Shown here: piece after piece, positions 59,516-64,000 of the stretch
How the letters are laid out: each line of letters starts with the position of its first letter
Numbering within the stretch: position 1 is the stretch's first letter
DNA from: Linyphia triangularis
Lineage: Eukaryota; Arthropoda; Arachnida; Araneae; Linyphiidae
DNA length: 64,000 nt
Assembly (NCBI GenBank): GCA_963978545.1
Contig: OZ021729.1
Coordinates: forward strand, 10,092,001 to 10,156,000
Reading direction: 5' to 3'
Program-made: the position numbers and the translations under genes
The notes under the pieces: generated by a model
Told to the model about the DNA's origin: nothing
What the model saw: only the letters and a program-made list of their open reading frames with translations
Database searches by the model: none

Positions 59516-60514
59516 ATTGTGTGTGTGTGTGATGGTTGTTGTCCGAAAAACAACGGTTAACGTAGTTCTGCAAGGGGCAAATTTTAAGTTTATTAATTAG
59601 CCTTTAAATTTTGAAAAAAAAAGTTTTCTTCATTTGGTAATAAGAAACATCTGTAGCAAATTCCAGTCATTTAGTTTCGTAGGAAAGTGTGTTATTTTTA
59701 AAATTATGTTGCCCCTAATTCCTTATAAGGAATACCAATTTCAAATCTTGGCTCTCTACTCTTCAGCTTACAGTAAGAATAAGTGACTAGGTGACAGGTG
59801 AGTTAGTCAGTCAGAGGGTAATTTTTTTTTATATATAAGTTCAGATAGCTTGTCCACCTGTTTTATGCCTAAAAAACACACATTACATTTTTAGATGAAA
59901 GTATCATGACAATTGCAAGTCATTACATAAAAATATTACACTATGTATATCTCTATCTAAGTAATCTTATTTTTTATAAATACAAAATTAAATTTAATAT
60001 TTATAAAATTAATATTTTTCTAAAGATATTTATCCAAGCAGATTGATTAGAACTATTGAAAAAAAGGTAGTTTTATAAAGTTAATAACACTCGGGAGAAA
60101 GAATGGGAATTTGATGAGTTTTTTTAATTCAGGCTTAAATTATTGCGATTTCCTCTATTGAGACAAAACGAAACTAGGGATGTAGAACATCGCACAATTT
60201 TCAATTACACTATAATATTGGTCACAGCATTAAAATTTTATGTGGGGTGTTATTTACCATTTTCATATTTTCACTTATTTAAATAAAAATGGACAGTTTG
60301 GCGATATTTTTGGCAATAATTTTTACAAGGGGAAAAAAATACACGCCAAAATGGCAAAATTAGCGATGTTATTCTATTGATATTACATTGTCCTTTCTTA
60401 TGCGGGAAACAGATAAAAATTAATCGTTGATGGGTGATGCTTAAGAGTAGAGAACACTGTTTTAAAGGCAATCGTTTTTCAATTTGTTACGCTTTTATCG
60501 CATTTCTACAAGAA
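59516..60514. other. no gene recognised
   Basis: AT-rich. ACTAGGGATGTAGAACATCG and CAATTTTCAATTACACTATA (60170-60215) are an inverted relative of 46035-46080, a dispersed repeat. Confidence 0.45.
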
Positions 60515-61823
60515 TTTCGAAGCAGTGGCGGATCTAGGATTTTTCTGAGGGAGGGGCTCAACACTATGCCATAGCCTGGACGAAATTGAATATTTAAAAA
60601 AAGTAAAAAAAATCTATGCAATGTTCAAGAAATATACTTCAAGATAATTCATATCCATTGATTCACCCCCCCCCTCTCCACTTTCGTCTCATTTGTGACT
60701 TGCTATGTTAGTGTAAGGTGGTTAACACTGTCCTTTTTTTTCTTTCTATTACATATATTATTTTAAAAATAAATTGTATTCAAAATGTACCGTGCATTTT
60801 AAACATTTTAACAAGCTGCATCCCCGGAGGCATCGATTACACAGAAGAAATTCCAATGAAAGTGGGAATTTGCTACTTTTATTTGTGACTAATTGACTAA
60901 GTATGAAACCTGTACTATATATACTTACATCAAACTGGGAAATCAGTAACTGTACATAAAATTTAACATATTCGTAAGATATTTATGCAGTAAGCTTAAT
61001 AAGTAAAAATATTTTGTTTTACTGGATAATCCATTGCTACTCGAGTTATCTAAAGTATGAAGGTAAAATTTGTTTTTGAAATAGAGTGTTTTACTAATAA
61101 TTATAAGTAATATTTTTAATAAGGCAATAGAAAGAAATACAATTTAAATATTGAACAGTTATTACAAAACAAATTCCATTTTCGAATGTCTCTATTGGTA
61201 ATAGTTATACTTAAACATGAAAAAGTATAATGATAAAATTAAAAAAATTAAATGAAAAAGTCCAGGGATAAAATTTGATTGGCAATTTCCGGGTAACCCA
61301 AATAGTCAACCCCTCATTATTATTCCCTCCTCCCCCTCTGGTTGGCGTTAGAAATTACGCATGTGAGAGTCAAAATCTCTTCCTTCCACCCGACAGAAAA
61401 AGGAATCGGGTGTCAGGTGTCCTGAAGGATGGAAGAATATTTATTGATAATTCGATCCCAGGATACTTTTAAAAGAGAGGGATGTGTTATAAACATCGAT
61501 ATAGATAAACAACTGGATAGACTGCTCCATTGTCAATGCAAAGAGAAAAACGCGCCGGGGATTGCGAAGCTGGTGGGAAGATTAACCAATCACAGTTCAC
61601 TTTTATAGTTGGATGGGAATGCGAAAAACCTTGTAAAGTGTTAGAGTATATATTTTTTTGCACATTATTACTAATTAAGGTCTACTATTGACATTTCTGC
61701 TGTGTACAACCCAAAATTTTATTTTCAATCCTTCGCAATCGGTATTTTTTATCCCACTAATTGCAACTGGCAACGGCTTCATTTTCCCAGCGTTAAGCGG
61801 TCGATCCAGTTGTTTATCTAAAT

Positions 61824-62827
61824 CAGCGTCCGCCACTAACTTTTAAAGACGGGCCGCATGACTTATGTTGGAACTTTCCGCGGGCCGCAGATTTATACCG
61901 AATACGCCAATAAATATATTGCTTTACGACATATGTTCAATGTTAGAAATGTGATAATTACAAAAGATTTAACAATATAAAACAATTGAGAAAACTGAAA
62001 CAATAATTTAACTTTTTTAAATTAATAAAAAAAAACAATTGATATTTGATTATTGTTTCAAATAATTAAAAAAATAGTTTTCTTTACATTGTACATTTAA
62101 GTCATAAAAGAAATTAATCTTTACCTAATGGCACACATCCTCCCAGGGAGGTCCCTAGGAAGTCTCCAGTCATCCCCGGGACTACGAATGACTTCCCAGG
62201 GACCTCCCTGGGAGGATGTGTGCTATTAGGGTAGTGACACTATTACAATGCGACTTGGCATAAACTCATAATCAATTAAGATATTTAAAACATACCTCCT
62301 AAATCCTTCATTTTAGTCGACGTTAATTGCGAGACGATAACGGCCGGTCCGCTTTTCACTATCTGCTTTGCGTTTAAAACTAGTCCTCGACGCCATTATT
62401 GCACTGGAGTCACAGAGATCTCAATACTTCTTTTCAGGTCGAAACAAAAGAGTCTAGTATGCATTAAAACACCCAACTCCTGCCCATCACAGAGAAAAAA
62501 GCAGAATTCGAATTGTGCCATGCACGAGTCGAGGGGGTTGGGTATCATAAGTAATAAACTAAGCAATGTGAAGGAATGCGTCATTGGTAATAATTCAAAC
62601 TATTGCTTTTTTTATTTTTCTGGCAGTCTCAGAATGGATTTTTCAGACTTACTGACGCGGGCCACTTAATGGAAAACGCGGTTTGTGGTAATAAACACAT
62701 ACTATTGTAGACAAATTGAAATTATTTCCGCAAAATTTGATTTTTGCTCTTCTGTACTACCGGCGGGCCGGAGAAAAAGCTGTCGCGGGTCGGATCCGGC
62801 CCGCGGGCCGCCTAGTGGCTGACGCTG
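61824..62827. mobile_element. hAT-type element, 1004 bp (level 3)
   Basis: CAGCGTCCGCCACTA at the left and the inverse CAGCGTCAGCCACTA at the right, with exact 8-bp ATCTAAAT duplication (61816-61823, 62828-62835). GC-rich ends (GGGCCGC, GCGGGCCG) are typical of this hAT group. No transposase frame. Confidence 0.9.
62124..62230. mobile_element. 107-bp GC-rich perfect-stem foldback (level 4)
   Basis: CCTAATGGCACACATCCTCC and on to GGAAGTC is mirrored by GACTTCCCAGGGACCTCCCT and on to ATTAGG, giving arms of about 40 bp with very few mismatches and a loop of about 25 bp. Confidence 0.8.
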
Positions 62828-62954
62828 ATCTAAATCGATGGTTTTAAAGTGTCGTGTTAAGATGTCTTCAAGTTTAAGGGGGTGGAGGTTTGAATACTGT
62901 CTTACAAATTCCGCTTGAATGGGAAGGGAGAAGGCTATAAAAAAAACCTTGATC

Positions 62955-63057
<103 letters not shown>

Positions 63058-63159
63058 AAAAATAAAAAATAGACTCAACCTGAGGGAGGTGCGAGCGTCC
63101 CCCGCTCCCCCTGTCTGGATCCGCCATTGTTTCGGAGGGAAAGTTTAGAGCTTCTTAAG

Positions 63160-63310
63160 AGGCATTAGCATAGAGATTTCAATCAAAATCGTTGGAACAG
63201 GTTTTTTTAGCAATTTCTGAAAAACAGGATTTTTTTAACGATTTTTCACGATTTCAACCTTATACGCAATTTTGAGGAAAATCTTAATGGTAGGTCCCAT
63301 GGCCTCTATG
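63160..63310. repeat. dispersed repeat, partner of 45100-45700
   Basis: Contains TTAAGAGGCATTAGCAT (inverse relation) and GAAAATCTTAATGGTAGGT with CCATGGCC, matching the family near 45.1-45.7 kb. A poly-G run at 63339-63353 follows. Confidence 0.5.
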
Positions 63311-63480
63311 TATCATGGGAATCGCTAGGGGAAAGGAGGGGGGGGGGGGGGGAAGAAGCAAGCCTGGAATTTAAATATTAAAATCTTTAAAAAATATAAA
63401 TTTCAGAAAAAGAAAAAAAAAATATTTAAGCTTTTTTATTTTCGATGTAACTTACCGCATACATAATAGAAATAGAGTAT

Positions 63481-63604
63481 CAATATTTGCTTTATTATGA
63501 TTTAAATTTTGTTTATTTGCTTTATTATGATTTAAATTTTGTTTATTTGCTTTATTATGATTTAAATTTTGTTTATTTGCTTTATTATGATTTAAATTTT
63601 GTTT
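63481..63604. repeat. 30-bp tandem repeat, four copies
   Basis: TTATTTGCTTTATTATGATT plus TAAATTTTGT repeated four times with no visible change between copies. Confidence 0.95.
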
Positions 63605-64000
63605 GTAGAGTATGGTATATTTTTTTTTAAATGTTACATCAAATTTGATTTTTACTACTTTCTTTTTGAATAAAAAAAATTTAATCTCTCAATGAATCTA
63701 GTTTTGTGGTATTTCTTTATACTTGGCATGTTTTTAGTTTTTCTGAATTGGATTTTTTTGTTGAAGTGTTATTTTCATCTACAGTGGCAACATACGGTCT
63801 TTTTAAAAAAAAAAAAAAATAAGAAAACTATCAAGTTACAATTAGAAAACTTGGAGATATTAAGTTGGGGTGGGGTGGAGGATACTGAATCATGAAATAG
63901 TGGTATGACCTTGTTGTGAAATTATTTTTGGTTGTAAATTTCCAATCCCGACATAAAAAAAAAATGGCCTAAAAAAAATGTCTTGTGTGGGTGTACTTGG
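63605..64000. other. no gene recognised
   Basis: AT-rich with A and T tracts. The 67-codon ORF at 63692-63895 is low-complexity and unsupported. Confidence 0.45.

Larger units (their letters stand above)
61492..62841. mobile_element. MITE with ATAAACAACTGGATAGACTG ends (level 2)
   Basis: Reverse-oriented relative of 48788-49125. Left end CATCGATATAGATAAACAAC; the right end is split by the level-3 insertion, its last bases being AATCGATGG at 62833-62841. Confidence 0.75.

Overview
The window reads as nuclear DNA of an arthropod, most likely an arachnid. It is very AT-rich, genes are split into short exons by long AT-rich introns, and most of the sequence is decayed transposable elements. A degraded MATH/BTB (TDPOZ-like) gene, LINE RNase H tails and a BEL/Pao element fit a spider, but no marker settles the species.

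Region 1 (about 1-11.2 kb, + strand) holds the last seven coding exons of RELCH (RAB11-binding LisH/HEAT-repeat protein, KIAA1468). Their introns carry a BEL/Pao 3' end, a tRNA-derived SINE with a target-site duplication, MITEs and a solo LTR. Region 2 (7.57-35.2 kb) is a head-to-tail segmental duplication. Copy A runs from RELCH exon 5 to the tail of a convergent minus-strand gene at 16.22 kb. Copy B repeats this from 16.22 kb to about 35.2 kb and is swollen by later insertions. The breakpoints fall inside two convergent genes, so each gene keeps one complete copy at the outside (RELCH 3' end on the left, membrane-protein gene at 35,099-35,680 on the right), with partial copies in the middle.

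The most unusual object is the 16.77-24.80 kb insertion in copy B. It carries two copies of an ORF that I interpret, tentatively, as a nucleoprotein-like endogenous viral element related to negative-strand RNA viruses. Each copy lies just downstream of an LTR-type U3 promoter. Copy 1 appears to end in a stop codon and a 29-nt A tract, followed by a retrotransposon 3' end, polypurine tract and 3' LTR. This looks like RNA-virus cDNA captured inside an LTR retrotransposon. Copy 1 is broken by frameshifts, a stop and a 3.1-kb insertion. Copy 2 is open for 325 codons and is then truncated.

Region 3 (35.1-43.4 kb) contains the intact small membrane-protein gene (-), a LINE RNase H remnant (-), a MATH/BTB pseudogene (+), a pogo-like element, and two orphan terminal exon candidates (42.24 kb - and 43.18 kb +). 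Region 4 (43.4-56 kb) is a repeat landscape: long-inverted-repeat TA-flanked elements, tRNA-derived SINE dimers, a long (AT)n run and LINE debris. Region 5 (56.26-59.52 kb) is a higher-order satellite array of 168-bp and 123-bp units. Region 6 (60.5-63.1 kb) is a four-level nest of DNA transposons. Outside RELCH, the 35.1-kb gene and possibly the 43.18-kb exon, no working gene could be supported. All similarity statements are by eye; no search was run.
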